A stretch of 64,000 bases of DNA from Novosphingobium sp. CECT 9465 (GCF_920987055.1 NZ_CAKLBX010000001.1:1226501-1290500), one strand, 5' to 3'; shown: positions 43,216-52,421, counted from the stretch's first letter. A program made the numbers and translations. The notes: a model not told the origin generated them from the letters alone.

Positions 43216-44099
43216 CGCTCGATGAATTGGTGGCCGTGCTTCCCTCGACCGGGCTGGACGGCACCGCTTTTCCGCGGCGCCTGCTGGGCGCATTCCGGCG
43301 CAGGAGTATCACCTTCTGCAATGGCATGACTGACGACACTACGATCGTCTACTGGTTCCAGTCGCGCAGCTTCACCATCGACTTGCGCCTGCCTGAAGGG
43401 GCAGCCACGCCCGTCACCGCGCGACAGGGCTGGACCGGCGACACGCTGTGGGACGAGCGTAGGCAGCAAATGTCGTGGACGATTGACCGCGGTTACCAGC
43501 CGCGCAACCAGTGGCCTGAACCGGCAAATCTTGCGTTCATCGGCAACAGTGTGCTCGAATTTGCGCCATCGGGGGCCTATGTCGAAGACTGGCGGCAACA
43601 GTGCACACGCGGCCCGCTGCTGGGCCTGCGCCTGCACAATCTGCTGGATGAAGCGACCGGGCAAACCCATGCGATGGAAGGTGGCCTTGTGATCGCGGGA
43701 GATCACGTGGCATATGCGCAATCGCGGTTGCCCTCGGTCGATAAAGCCCTGCGTGGCGCGGATAGCCTGTTGCAATCACTGGCCGCAGGCCTTGCAACCG
43801 AACGGCAGATCGAAAGTTGCGAAGTGTCGATTGCCAAAGGCGGCCAAACCATCACCCACAGTACCCAGCCGAACCGTGTGGGTGGGGCAATCGCGGCGGG
43901 AGATTTTGCGATCGATTCCGAAGGACGCGTCATCCTGGCAAGGGTCATCGACGGCGCGCCGTTCCGGTTGTGCTTTTCGCTCGACATTCACGTGCCCGAT
44001 TTCGCGTTCGACAACGAGACGCCCGGAACGCCAGCGGCGCGCGTCTGGATCAATGACGAACGCGATCATCTCTTGCGCAATGCCAGTATCGCGCGATGA
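43212..44099 (+). CDS. Conserved-looking hypothetical protein between oxygenase and cyanophycinase
   Basis: A 295-residue cytoplasmic protein with no signal peptide or membrane segment. I cannot name a family. Beta-rich text such as TIVYWFQSRSFTIDLRLPEG, MSWTIDRGYQPRNQWPEP and GAYVEDWRQQC suggests a lipocalin- or calycin-like barrel, by inference only. The ATGA-type overlaps with both neighbours (oxygenase and peptidase) make a shared function likely. Confidence 0.72.
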   Translation: MTLDELVAVLPSTGLDGTAFPRRLLGAFRRRSITFCNGMTDDTTIVYWFQSRSFTIDLRLPEGAATPVTARQGWTGDTLWDERRQQMSWTIDRGYQPRNQWPEPANLAFIGNSVLEFAPSGAYVEDWRQQCTRGPLLGLRLHNLLDEATGQTHAMEGGLVIAGDHVAYAQSRLPSVDKALRGADSLLQSLAAGLATERQIESCEVSIAKGGQTITHSTQPNRVGGAIAAGDFAIDSEGRVILARVIDGAPFRLCFSLDIHVPDFAFDNETPGTPAARVWINDERDHLLRNASIAR

Positions 44100-45151
44100 G
44101 GGATGCGGCCGCTTTTCCTGTCATGACCATGACCCGACGCATTCTGATGGCGTTGGCCATGGCAATCGCAGCGCTGTGGCTTCCCGCAGCGGCATCGGCG
44201 ACTCCCGAAGGCTATACGCGATATTTCATTGGTGATCGCGCTGCGCCCACGCCTGCCAAACGCGAACCGGGCCTGCTGCTGGCCGGCGGCGGCGATTGGG
44301 ACATGAACGCCTTTCGCTGGTTCGTGGCCAAGGCCGGGCACGGGCACATCGTCGTGCTGCGCGCTTCGCAAGCCGGGCAAGCGGGCGAGGAATTCATGAA
44401 CAGCATCGGCGGCGTCGCCTCGGTCGAGACTTTCGTGTTCGATGATCGCAAGGCAGCCTATGATCCGCGTGTCTTGAGCGCGCTGGAGAAGGCGGACGGC
44501 GTTTTCATCGCAGGCGGCGATCAATCGCGCTACGTGCGCTTCTGGCAGGCAACGCCGCTTTCTACCCTGATCGACAAGCTGGCCAGAGACCGGCCGATTG
44601 GTGGCACCAGCGCTGGCCTGGCGATCATGGGCTGGCATGGCTATGCCGCGTTCGGCGATGGCATCACGTCACCCGAAGCGCTCGAAAATCCTGTGGCGCT
44701 CGGCGTGACCAATTACAGTGATTTCCTGCATTTGCCGCGCATGGAACGCATCTTCACCGATTCCCATTTCATGATCCGCGAGCGCATGGGCCGGTTGATC
44801 GCGTTCATCGCCAAGGAGCGCAAGGCCGGTGCGCGCAACATCGTCGGGCTGGGCGTGGATGAGGACGCATCGATTGTTGTCGAGGGTGACGGCACGGCGC
44901 GCCTGATGGCGCCTGCCGGCACTTATGGCTGGCTGGTGGAACCGGCTGGCCTTCCCAGGCGTGCAAAGCTCGGCCAGCCGCTCGATTATGCGCCGGTGCG
45001 GATCACCGGCATCGGCCCGCACAGCCGCTTCGATCTGGCGACGCTCAAGGTCACCAATCCGGCATTTGTCGGCACGGCTTCGGTCATGGATGGCAAACTG
45101 TCCGGCGTACCGGTGCCGCCCGTGTCCCGGCCGGAACCCAAGACGCCCTAA
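44096..45151 (+). CDS. Exported cyanophycinase-like S51 peptidase
   Basis: A 351-residue S51/cyanophycinase-family protein with a signal peptide (ILMALAMAIAALWLPAAASA). The nucleophile elbow is IGGTSAGLAIMG (Ser), with FIAGGDQSRYVRFWQ before it and FTDSHFMIRERMG after it. Family members hydrolyse cyanophycin or beta-aspartyl dipeptides. Extracytoplasmic location suggests scavenging of such peptides. ATG 44096 overlaps the preceding stop; ATG 44123 would also give a good signal peptide. Confidence 0.82.
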   Translation: MRDAAAFPVMTMTRRILMALAMAIAALWLPAAASATPEGYTRYFIGDRAAPTPAKREPGLLLAGGGDWDMNAFRWFVAKAGHGHIVVLRASQAGQAGEEFMNSIGGVASVETFVFDDRKAAYDPRVLSALEKADGVFIAGGDQSRYVRFWQATPLSTLIDKLARDRPIGGTSAGLAIMGWHGYAAFGDGITSPEALENPVALGVTNYSDFLHLPRMERIFTDSHFMIRERMGRLIAFIAKERKAGARNIVGLGVDEDASIVVEGDGTARLMAPAGTYGWLVEPAGLPRRAKLGQPLDYAPVRITGIGPHSRFDLATLKVTNPAFVGTASVMDGKLSGVPVPPVSRPEPKTP

Positions 45152-45660
45152 CTGCGCTTCTTCAATACGCGGGGCAGGGTCGCGCCCATCACGGTCAGCA
45201 TTTCGGGCGCGTAGGCCGAACCGTTCGCCTCGAACTCTGCCTGCGTGATCCGCTGGTTGCCCTGCGCGCCGAACAGCACGACTTCATCGTCCAGCCGCAC
45301 CCTGTCCTGCCAGCTGGTGACATCGACCATCAGCGTGTTCATCGTGACCCGCCCGACAACCGGAAAGCGTTGCCCGCCGATCAGCACTTCAGTGCGATTG
45401 CGCGCCTCTGCGGGAAATTCGGGCTGGTTGGCATGGCTGAACCCGCGCCGCATCCCGTCCGAATAGCCAAGCGGGATATTCGCCAGCCAGGATTCGCGCT
45501 CCAGCCGGTATGTGCGGTCATAGTTCACCGTCTGCCCGGCCGGATAGCGGTTGACTGCTGCAATTCGCGACTTGATCGTCATCGTCTGGATGAAGCGGTC
45601 GGTCTTGTACGAACATGACGTAATCGCGGGAGCGCCGGCCTTTGGCCAGATGCACGGGAT
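45148..45660 (-). pseudogene. Amino-acid (alanine-type) racemase, C-terminal fragment
   Basis: This piece encodes the C-terminal beta domain of a PLP alanine-type racemase: TDRFIQTMTIKSRIAAVNRY, VNYDRTYRLERESWLANIPL, GYSDGMRRGFSH and VGRVTMNTLMVDVT. It is cut from its N-terminal half by the IS element at 45661-47072. Removing the element and one GGAT copy leaves the flanking frame VHLAKGRRSRDY, which differs from the frame of TDRFIQTM, so a second frameshift probably lies near 45600-45650. Confidence 0.8.
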
Positions 45661-45744
45661 TACTGGAAGGTTGGTTGCCCCCCGATAAGATGAAGAACGG
45701 GCTCACGATTTTGGACCGGGCCCAGCATCAAATGGAGGACAACC

Positions 45745-46776
45745 GTGGATCAGCATATAGGACTCGACGTCTCCCTGAAAGACACTTCAGTATCGGTTCG
45801 TCAGGACGGCAAGCGCATTTGGCGTGGCAAGTGTGCATCCGACCCGAAGCTTCTCGCAGAAGTGATCCGAAAGCGCGCACCAAATGCAAAGCGCGTGGTA
45901 TTTGAGACCGGACCTTTGTCGGTATGGTTTTTCCATGCCCTCACTGCGGAAGGTCTGCCGGCGATCTGTATAGATGCGCGCCATGCCAAGGCCGCTCTGG
46001 ATATGGCTGCCAACAAGACCGATGCGAACGACGCTGACGGACTGGCCCATCTGGCTGAAGTTGGTTTCTATAGGGAGGTCCGCGTCAAAGGCTTCGACAG
46101 CATGTTGATGAGGACGCTGATCGCCGCCCGCCGTCAACTCATGAAGATGAGGGTGCAGATGTCGAACCAGATACGTGGGCTGATGAAGACGTTTGGGCTG
46201 GTCGTCCCCAAAGGTGTCGGCAGCGTCTTTGAACGCAACGTTCTTACGCTCCTAGAAGGCGAAAACGATTTGGCGCGCATCATCCTGCCGCTGCTCAAAG
46301 CCTGGAGCGATATTCGGGTTCGTGTGGCAGAGTTAACCAAGCAACTGGTTACGATGGCCGGCACGGACCAACGCTGCCGCCTGCTTACTTCAGTGCCTGG
46401 TGTGGGAACGGTCACCGCCACGGCCTTTGCAGCAGCCATAGAGGATCCGATCAACTTCAAGAACTCGCGCGCTGTAGGCGCCTGGGTCGGTCTAACCCCG
46501 AAGCGATATCAGTCGGGAGAGGTTGACTATGAAGGCCACATCTCGCGTCGCGGCGACGCAAAGTTACGCACCTTGTTGTACGAGGCGGCTTCGGTCATTT
46601 TGAACAGGTCGACGGAGACGAACACCTTGCGCACCTGGGCTCTGGCGCTGAAGGAACGGCTCGGTTTCAAACGAGCCGCCGTCGCCCTCGCGCGCAAACT
46701 GGCAGTCATCATGCATGCGATGTTGACGTCGGGCGAGCTGTTTGATCCCAATGCTGGAGCCGCCGTGCCTACTTGA
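45745..46776 (+). CDS. IS110-family transposase (DEDD recombinase)
   Basis: A 343-residue IS110 transposase. The N-terminal RuvC-like DEDD domain includes IGLDVSLKDTSVSV, VVFETGPLSVWFFHAL and ANKTDANDADGLAHLA. The C-terminal Tnp_20 domain has LLTSVPGVGTVTATAFAAAI and VGAWVGLTPKRYQSGE with a conserved Ser/Tyr region. The GTG start at 45745 has GGAGG seven bases upstream. Length is typical and the frame is intact, so the element may still be active. Confidence 0.94.
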   Translation: MDQHIGLDVSLKDTSVSVRQDGKRIWRGKCASDPKLLAEVIRKRAPNAKRVVFETGPLSVWFFHALTAEGLPAICIDARHAKAALDMAANKTDANDADGLAHLAEVGFYREVRVKGFDSMLMRTLIAARRQLMKMRVQMSNQIRGLMKTFGLVVPKGVGSVFERNVLTLLEGENDLARIILPLLKAWSDIRVRVAELTKQLVTMAGTDQRCRLLTSVPGVGTVTATAFAAAIEDPINFKNSRAVGAWVGLTPKRYQSGEVDYEGHISRRGDAKLRTLLYEAASVILNRSTETNTLRTWALALKERLGFKRAAVALARKLAVIMHAMLTSGELFDPNAGAAVPT

Positions 46777-47068
46777 TCTACATCGGCACACCTTCACCAG
46801 CACATCTAACGTTTCACTGATAGCGTCCTTTGAGGACGCGCCGAGCCGTCCCTGCCGGGACGCGGCTGAGATCATTCCGCGAAGCGGGAAGCAACTGCCC
46901 TCGTGAGCAGATTGCGTCACGAACATAGGAAGATCTTGCCTACGGAACACATCCTGCGGCGATCAACTTGCGTCGACCGCGTAGACGACCCTGTACCCGG
47001 CATACGCATGGCTTCAGTTATAAACGATTTGATTTGGCTGGCTTGACAGAGGGGCGATTAGACGACCC
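46777..47068 (+). ncRNA. Candidate bridge RNA region in the IS 3' non-coding end
   Basis: IS110-family elements are known to encode a structured bridge RNA in a non-coding end; in IS1111-type elements that end is downstream of the transposase. This ~290-base stretch has no gene and several hairpins: GCGTCCT/AGGACGC (46823-46839), an imperfect AGCCGTCCC/GGGACGCGGCT stem just after it, CCGC/GCGG around 46877, and TCGTGA/TCACGA near 46900-46925. Exact ends and guide loops cannot be set by eye. Confidence 0.5.
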
Positions 47069-47072
47069 GGAT

Positions 47073-47879
47073 CGCCATAGATCAGGCCGCCGACCCGCAC
47101 CATGTCGAGCCGGGTTTCGGGATGCTTGAGCGCGGCAAAAGAGTTGCGGTGTGGCGCAGCAAACCAGCCGAAGGCAGGCCTTGCGCGTTCAGCCATGCGA
47201 TGTCTTCGTGGTAACGGTGCAACTGACCCAGAATGTCGTCGGTTTCCTCGCTCGGATAATGGGTCATCATCCCGCGAATGGACAGCCCCTCAAGGCCCAG
47301 CAGCGCGCGGGCGTCGGCCTTGCCGTATTCGGTGGAAAGCTCCACCCCGTTGCGCGACATGCCGCCGGAATTGAGCGCGAGTTGAACCGGCAGGGCGCGC
47401 TTGCGTGATCGCTTGCGCCACATCTGCTGCAATCGCCGCGCCGCCTCTGGATTGGCAATCAGTTCCTCGACGGCAAAGGGGAAGGCGTCCTCCATCTCCT
47501 CAGGCGCTGCCGTGCGGATGCGCAACAATCGCCCGCGATAGCCCAGCGCCCGAGCCACCCGCGCCTCATCGTTCGACGTGATCGCAACGTCCGTGATCCG
47601 TTTCGCGATGATCGACGGCATAAGCAGCGATATGCCGTTGCCATAGGCATCGGCCTTCATCACCGCACAGACCCGCGCGCTGCCGACCCATTGCCGGACC
47701 GCGTCGATATTGGCCTCGAACACTCCGGCGTCGATCTCGATCCAGCCGTTGCGCCGCATGGCTTTGGCCAACGTCAGCCCGGCATTGTTCACTGACAGCA
47801 GGGGCGCAGCAACGGCATTTGCTGCGGTCAATCCGGCCAGAGCCACACAGCCGGTGATGAATCCCCGACGTTGCATCAC
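47073..47879 (-). pseudogene. Amino-acid (alanine-type) racemase, N-terminal fragment with frameshift
   Basis: The N-terminal PLP-barrel half of an exported alanine-type racemase. It begins MMQRRGFITGCVALAG, a twin-Arg-like export signal, and has the PLP lysine in CAVMKADAYGNG. Near 47145 the frame breaks: LPSAGLLRHTA is in the start frame, but NSFAALKHPETRLDMVRVGG continues in another frame, consistent with loss of one base. The IS element then follows after LIYGDP. Its start overlaps the D-aminoacylase stop, so the two were one operon. Confidence 0.85.
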
Positions 47880-49426
47880 TTCACGCCCCGCAGCACCATT
47901 TGCCCCGGATAGGCGCCGGTCGCCTTGCCCTGTTCGGCCACGATCACGCCGTTGACCATGACCATGGCAACGCCCTCGGCGAGCGCACTGGGCGCCTCGA
48001 CCGTGGCATTGTCGGTGATGCGATCAGGGTCGAACAGCACCAGATCGGCCTTGTAGCCTTTGCGGATGGTGCCGCGCCCGGCGATGCCAAGCTGCTCGGC
48101 GGTCTGCGCGGTCATCTTGCGGATCGCCTGCGCGATGGTCAGCCGCTTCTGTTCGCGCACATAGAGCCGCAGCACTTTGGCAAAGGCGCCGGTGCCGCGC
48201 GGGTGGCGCGATCCGATCATGCCATCCGAACATAGTACGCTGTGATCCCATGCGATGAAATCGGCCACGTCGCGCGGGTCCATCGCTGTCCCGATTACGG
48301 CTTCTGCCCGGCCCTTGTCGGGATTGGCAAGCTTCCATGCCTCGGCCGTCTGGATCAATGAAAGGTACGTTGCCGCCGGTTCTTCAGCGCGCGCAGCCGC
48401 AATCTGCGCAATGGTCTTGCCCACCAGCGAAGGATCGGGCGCGTAGAAACCCAGCAGCATGCCTTCGGGCGTGGTCAGATGTTGCAGGGCAAAGCGTGCA
48501 GCATTGATATCGGTGAAGTCGCGCTTGGGAAAAAGCACGGTCAGCGTCGATTGCCAATATTCGTAAGGATAGACATTGGCGGTAACCTTGATCCCGCGCG
48601 CGCGGGCGGCGTCGAGCTTTGCCAATACGCCCCTGGCGGTGCCCCATCGATCGACCACGCCCAGTTTCAGGTGCGATACCTGCACCGGAATGCCGGTCTT
48701 TTCGCCAAGATCGAGCAGTTCGTCGAGCGCGGCGTCGAACGTCACGTCCTCGTTGCGCATGTGGCTGATATATCGTCCGCCGCCTGCCGCTGCCGTACGG
48801 GTAAGGGCGAGCAGTTCGGCATGGTCGGAATATATGCCGGGGTCGTATTCCAACCCCGTCGAAAGCCCAAGCGATCCGGCCTTGAGATCGGCGTCCAGCA
48901 ACGTCTGCATTGCTGTCACTTCCGCAGGCGTAGCGGTCCGCTTGAAATCCGCGCCCATCACCTTGTCGCGCAAGTAGCCGTGGCCGCTGTAGGAGCCGAC
49001 GTTTATTGCCGGTGGACGGGCATTGAACTTCGCGGCGATCTCCGCAAAAGGCGCGGCGCTTTCACCGTCCTGCCCGATGACGATCGTGGTCACCCCTTGC
49101 GCCAGCAGCGGCGGCATCGCGCGATCAGCGTAATCGCCCCGGTCATGGTGGCTGTGCGCGTCGATGAACCCCGGCGAAAGGACCATGCCGCTGGCGTCGA
49201 TCACCGTTTCGCCGTTGCGCGGACGCAGGATGCCGACACCCACGATCACGTCCTTGTCCACCCGCACTGCCACGCTTTGCGCGGGTGCTCCGGTGCCGTC
49301 ATGCACAATCGCCCCGGTGATCAGAGTGGATGCTGTTGCCGGGCCGTTTGCGCCCAGCAGGACTGCAAGAGCGATGGCGGTCAGTTTTGCGTTGGAAATG
49401 CCCAAGATATGGTCCCCCTTGCTCAC
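47876..49426 (-). CDS. Exported N-acyl-D-amino-acid deacylase (D-aminoacylase family)
   Basis: A 516-residue amidohydrolase with an N-terminal signal sequence (LTAIALAVLLGANGPATA). Metal and family motifs: PGFIDAHSHHDRGDYAD, GQDGESAAPF, KAGSLGLSTGLEYDPG, VSHLKLGV and VLCSDGMIGSRHPRGTGAF. The family removes acyl groups from N-acyl-D-amino acids. It lies directly upstream of the racemase gene, which suggests a former periplasmic route converting released D-amino acids to L-forms. It appears intact. Confidence 0.86.
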   Translation of the reverse strand: MSKGDHILGISNAKLTAIALAVLLGANGPATASTLITGAIVHDGTGAPAQSVAVRVDKDVIVGVGILRPRNGETVIDASGMVLSPGFIDAHSHHDRGDYADRAMPPLLAQGVTTIVIGQDGESAAPFAEIAAKFNARPPAINVGSYSGHGYLRDKVMGADFKRTATPAEVTAMQTLLDADLKAGSLGLSTGLEYDPGIYSDHAELLALTRTAAAGGGRYISHMRNEDVTFDAALDELLDLGEKTGIPVQVSHLKLGVVDRWGTARGVLAKLDAARARGIKVTANVYPYEYWQSTLTVLFPKRDFTDINAARFALQHLTTPEGMLLGFYAPDPSLVGKTIAQIAAARAEEPAATYLSLIQTAEAWKLANPDKGRAEAVIGTAMDPRDVADFIAWDHSVLCSDGMIGSRHPRGTGAFAKVLRLYVREQKRLTIAQAIRKMTAQTAEQLGIAGRGTIRKGYKADLVLFDPDRITDNATVEAPSALAEGVAMVMVNGVIVAEQGKATGAYPGQMVLRGVK

Positions 49427-49545
49427 GCGTTTGCAGCGTTCGGTTGGGGGAAAGCAAGGCCGGGGGCTGCGCTTGCGCGGTCTAAGGTGCTGATGGATCG
49501 GCGAGAATTTTTGTTGTGTCCTCGGTGCCGGTCTCGGCGTAATCG

Positions 49546-50013
49546 TTATCCATCGCGGACCGAAATCGAGACGATCTCGATGGCTTCGGTCTTGCCTCCG
49601 AAGTCGACCAGTTCGCCCGGCTCCGCATCCATGATCGCGCGGGCAAGCGGAGCGGAAAAGGCGATCAACCCATGGGTCGGATCGGCCTCGTCATCGCCCA
49701 CGATGGTCACGTCGCGCAGCTTGCCCGCATGCCGGATCGTGGCCGTCGCGCCGAACGCCACCACCGATCCGTCCGGCCGGTCCATCAGTTGCGCGGTTGC
49801 TTGCCGTGTGCTCCAATACCGCAATTCGCGCCGCGCTTTCTTCAACGCATCCTCATCGGCAATGCTTGGCAGGTGCGCCTCGATCTCCGCCAGTTTCGCG
49901 CGAATCTGCGCCAGCCCGCGCGGTGTGACAAGGTTCGGGCCGGGAGGGATCGGCAATTCGAACCTGGGTTCGAGATGCTCGTCATCCCCTTCACGGCGAA
50001 ACGCGACACTCAT
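49546..50013 (-). CDS. GreA/GreB-family transcription factor
   Basis: A 155-residue GreA/GreB-like protein. It has an N-terminal coiled-coil segment (RGLAQIRAKLAEIEAHLPSI to ALKKARRELRYW) and a C-terminal FKBP-like domain (VVAFGATATIRHAGKLRDVT, VGDDEADPTHGLIAFSAPLA). The family rescues stalled RNA polymerase; Rnk-like roles are also possible. ATG 50013 has AGGGAG upstream; two in-frame ATGs further upstream are less likely. Confidence 0.85.
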   Translation of the reverse strand: MSVAFRREGDDEHLEPRFELPIPPGPNLVTPRGLAQIRAKLAEIEAHLPSIADEDALKKARRELRYWSTRQATAQLMDRPDGSVVAFGATATIRHAGKLRDVTIVGDDEADPTHGLIAFSAPLARAIMDAEPGELVDFGGKTEAIEIVSISVRDG

Positions 50014-50230
50014 CGGCAGCAACTCCCTTTCCCGCATGGCCATCGGCCGATCGCACGGCTGACGCAAGGCCGACCTTTGCGAACGGTCCAACTGCCAGCC
50101 AGCCATTTCGACCCGCCCGGATTCCCTCCGCGACCATTGCCATCGCAGGCAGCCCGTGCTTGGGGCTTTGCCCGGCGGCCGATTGCTGTAGGTTGCGCCG
50201 CCACGCCAGGAAAGCATTGTCCCGATCATC

Positions 50231-51253
50231 ATGCCCGTGCCCGAATCCCATCTTGCAGATCTTGGCTGGACTCCGTTTTTCAGCGAACAGGTAACGCCGG
50301 ATGAAGCCGGTTCCTGCCAGCCAGTGCGCGTGATGGCTGTCCACCGTGGCGAGATCGAAGTGGCGGGCGAGGGGGTGCAAGCACAGATTTCGTCGCGCCT
50401 GCCTGTGTCAAGCGGCGAGGAAGACCGTCCGACCGTGGGGGACTGGTTGCTGATCGACCGCGAAAGCCTTGCGCCGCAACGTGTGCTTGCCCGCGCCAAC
50501 TTGTTCAAGCGCCCCGCGCCGGGCGATGATCGCAGGCTGCAATTGATCGCGGCCAACGTCGATACGCTGTTCATCGTCGCATCATGCAATCAGGATTTCA
50601 GCGTCCCCCGGCTTGAGCGCTACCTCGTGCTGTGCCGCGAAGTCGGGGTGTCACCTGTCCTCGTCCTTACCAAGATCGACCTTGCCGACAATGTGCAGCG
50701 CTTCATCGATGCTGCGCGCCAGCTTCAGCCGGGGCTGCACGTCGAAGCGATCAACGCGCGTGATCCCGCCAGCGTTGCCCGCCTTGCCGCGTGGTGCGGC
50801 AAGGGCAAGACCGTTGCGCTGCTCGGCTCTTCAGGCGTCGGCAAATCGACCATGGTCAACACCCTGCGCGGGTCCGACGCCATCGCCACGCAACCGGTGC
50901 GCGAACAGGACGGGAAGGGGCGTCACACCACTACCGTGCGCCAGATGCACCGGCTCGATCGCGGCGGGTGGCTGATGGACACGCCGGGGATGCGCGAATT
51001 CCAGTTGTCCGATGCAGCCACTGGGCTTGCCGAAGTGTTCGACGATATCGTGGCGCTGACGCTTGAATGCCGGTTCAACAACTGCACGCATGAGGCAGAG
51101 CCGGGCTGTGCAATTCGCGGTGCCATTGCACAAGGCACACTTGATGCCGCGCGCCTTCGACGCTGGCGCAAGCTTTCGGACGAAGACCAGGACAATACCG
51201 GCACCATGGCCGAGCGGCGGGTTCGCACGGCCAAGTCCGGCAAAAGGAAATAA
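50231..51253 (+). CDS. rsgA: Ribosome small subunit-dependent GTPase RsgA
   Basis: A 340-residue circularly permuted GTPase that acts in late 30S maturation. It has an OB-fold N-terminus, the G4 motif VLTKIDLA, then G1 LLGSSGVGKSTMVN and G3 DTPGMREFQ, and the zinc-binding CRFNNCTHEAEPGC at the C-terminal side. Length and motif order fit the family. Confidence 0.95.
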   Translation: MPVPESHLADLGWTPFFSEQVTPDEAGSCQPVRVMAVHRGEIEVAGEGVQAQISSRLPVSSGEEDRPTVGDWLLIDRESLAPQRVLARANLFKRPAPGDDRRLQLIAANVDTLFIVASCNQDFSVPRLERYLVLCREVGVSPVLVLTKIDLADNVQRFIDAARQLQPGLHVEAINARDPASVARLAAWCGKGKTVALLGSSGVGKSTMVNTLRGSDAIATQPVREQDGKGRHTTTVRQMHRLDRGGWLMDTPGMREFQLSDAATGLAEVFDDIVALTLECRFNNCTHEAEPGCAIRGAIAQGTLDAARLRRWRKLSDEDQDNTGTMAERRVRTAKSGKRK

Positions 51254-51255
51254 CG

Positions 51256-51423
51256 ATGGCCGATCTCTATCTCAAGGCGCTGGAAGCCGAACGCAAGAGC
51301 CTGTGGGCCGCCTGCCGCCTCAAGGGCCTGCCCAAGGGCACCCCCGAACGCCTGCGTATCGAAGAACTCGATCACCTGCTGGCCGAGCACAAGGCGAAGA
51401 AGGCCGCTCCGGCGGCGAAATAG
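51256..51423 (+). CDS. Small hypothetical protein, 55 aa
   Basis: A short gene two bases after rsgA. It starts MADLYLKALEAERKSLWAAC, contains KGLPKGTPERLRIEELDHLL and ends in a Lys/Ala-rich tail. It is mainly helical and charged, with no known family that I can name. Spacing and good codon use support a real gene. Confidence 0.6.
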   Translation: MADLYLKALEAERKSLWAACRLKGLPKGTPERLRIEELDHLLAEHKAKKAAPAAK

Positions 51424-51447
51424 CAGCGCTGTGTGGTGGTATGACAC

Positions 51448-51523
<76 letters not shown>

Positions 51524-51548
51524 CCGCGTCGTGGATTCGCCTCTAGCG

Positions 51549-52421
51549 TCAGATGGCCCCGAAGGTCCAGCCCTCGGTGTGTGCAATTTCGGCAGAAAGT
51601 TCGCGCGGCGCCCAAAGATGGGGGTCGTGCGCTGCGTTTCGCAGCCATGCCGCGGTGATGATCGCATCGCAACTATGGTCGTCAAGCGGCCCGGTGATGC
51701 CCGAAGGGCCGCACCCCAGCACGTTCAGACCGGTGTCCAGTTCGTGCGCGTCGCGCATCTTGGACCGCGCTGCGGTGCGTCCTGCCGCCATAGCCGCGAT
51801 GGTGGTGTATATCTCGCAAACCACCGGGCCTTTCCGGGGCATGGGATCGACTGGCCAGACCGATATGTGCGCGCCAAGCCGATGCAGAAGGCGCATCCCG
51901 GTAAGGCTTGATTTGCCGACTTGCGCCGCACCGATGAGGTTGAAGTTGGAATAGGGCCTGCACCCCATGCGCCGCTGCGCCGCTTCGGATACTCGAAAGC
52001 GCCCTTGTCCGCCGCCAAACTGAGTGCCTTCGCGCCCGCCATGACGGCGAAAATGCATCGATACTGTGGCGTGGTCCACGAAAGCGCCGACTGACAAATG
52101 CGGTTCGTTCGTGCAAATCTTCTCCACCAACGCCCACAATTCCCGTGCGCTTCGGGGGCTTTCATCCCATCCGGGAAAGAATGCGCCCTTGTCGATAAAG
52201 GGAAGGGAGATGCCAAGGTCCATGCCGACCAGCGCGTCGTCGGGCAGTTCATGGCTCAGCCAGTGGAGAACCTCGGTCCGTGACCAGCGGTGTCCGGGGC
52301 GAACCAGTCTCGGCGCATCCTGTCCGCGCCCGGCCATGGCCAAGGCAATGCCCTTGTGCCGTTCACCGGCCGCGCCAGACCAGTCGATCGCCACGAAATG
52401 GCCGAAACGGTTGAGGTTCAT
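51549..52421 (-). CDS. DUF429-like hypothetical protein
   Basis: A 290-residue cytoplasmic protein with the N-terminal RNase-H-like string HFVAIDWSGAAGERHKGIAL and a later acidic segment GPLDDHSCDAIITAAWLRN. This pattern is typical of DUF429-type proteins of unknown function. Its ATG overlaps the rarA stop, so it is co-translated with the recombination factor. Confidence 0.68.
   Translation of the reverse strand: MNLNRFGHFVAIDWSGAAGERHKGIALAMAGRGQDAPRLVRPGHRWSRTEVLHWLSHELPDDALVGMDLGISLPFIDKGAFFPGWDESPRSARELWALVEKICTNEPHLSVGAFVDHATVSMHFRRHGGREGTQFGGGQGRFRVSEAAQRRMGCRPYSNFNLIGAAQVGKSSLTGMRLLHRLGAHISVWPVDPMPRKGPVVCEIYTTIAAMAAGRTAARSKMRDAHELDTGLNVLGCGPSGITGPLDDHSCDAIITAAWLRNAAHDPHLWAPRELSAEIAHTEGWTFGAI

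Larger units (their letters stand above)
45661..47072 (+). mobile_element. IS110-family insertion sequence (IS1111-like layout), 1,412 bp
   Basis: The element carries one DEDD transposase and interrupts a racemase gene. GGAT occurs at both junctions (45657-45660 and 47069-47072). Joining the flanks with one GGAT restores the codons around GLIYGDPVHLAK, which fixes the length at 1,412 bp. Ends lack terminal inverted repeats; a weak subterminal match (GCCCCCCGATAAG on the left, GCCCCTCTGTCAAG on the complement of the right) is visible. The long non-coding part is at the 3' side, as in the IS1111 subgroup. Confidence 0.85.

Noticed and set aside
47074..47085. Partial match to the LysR box (CATAGATCA) in the racemase fragment
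   Set aside because: It encodes the conserved LIYGD stretch of the racemase and lacks the second half of the dyad.
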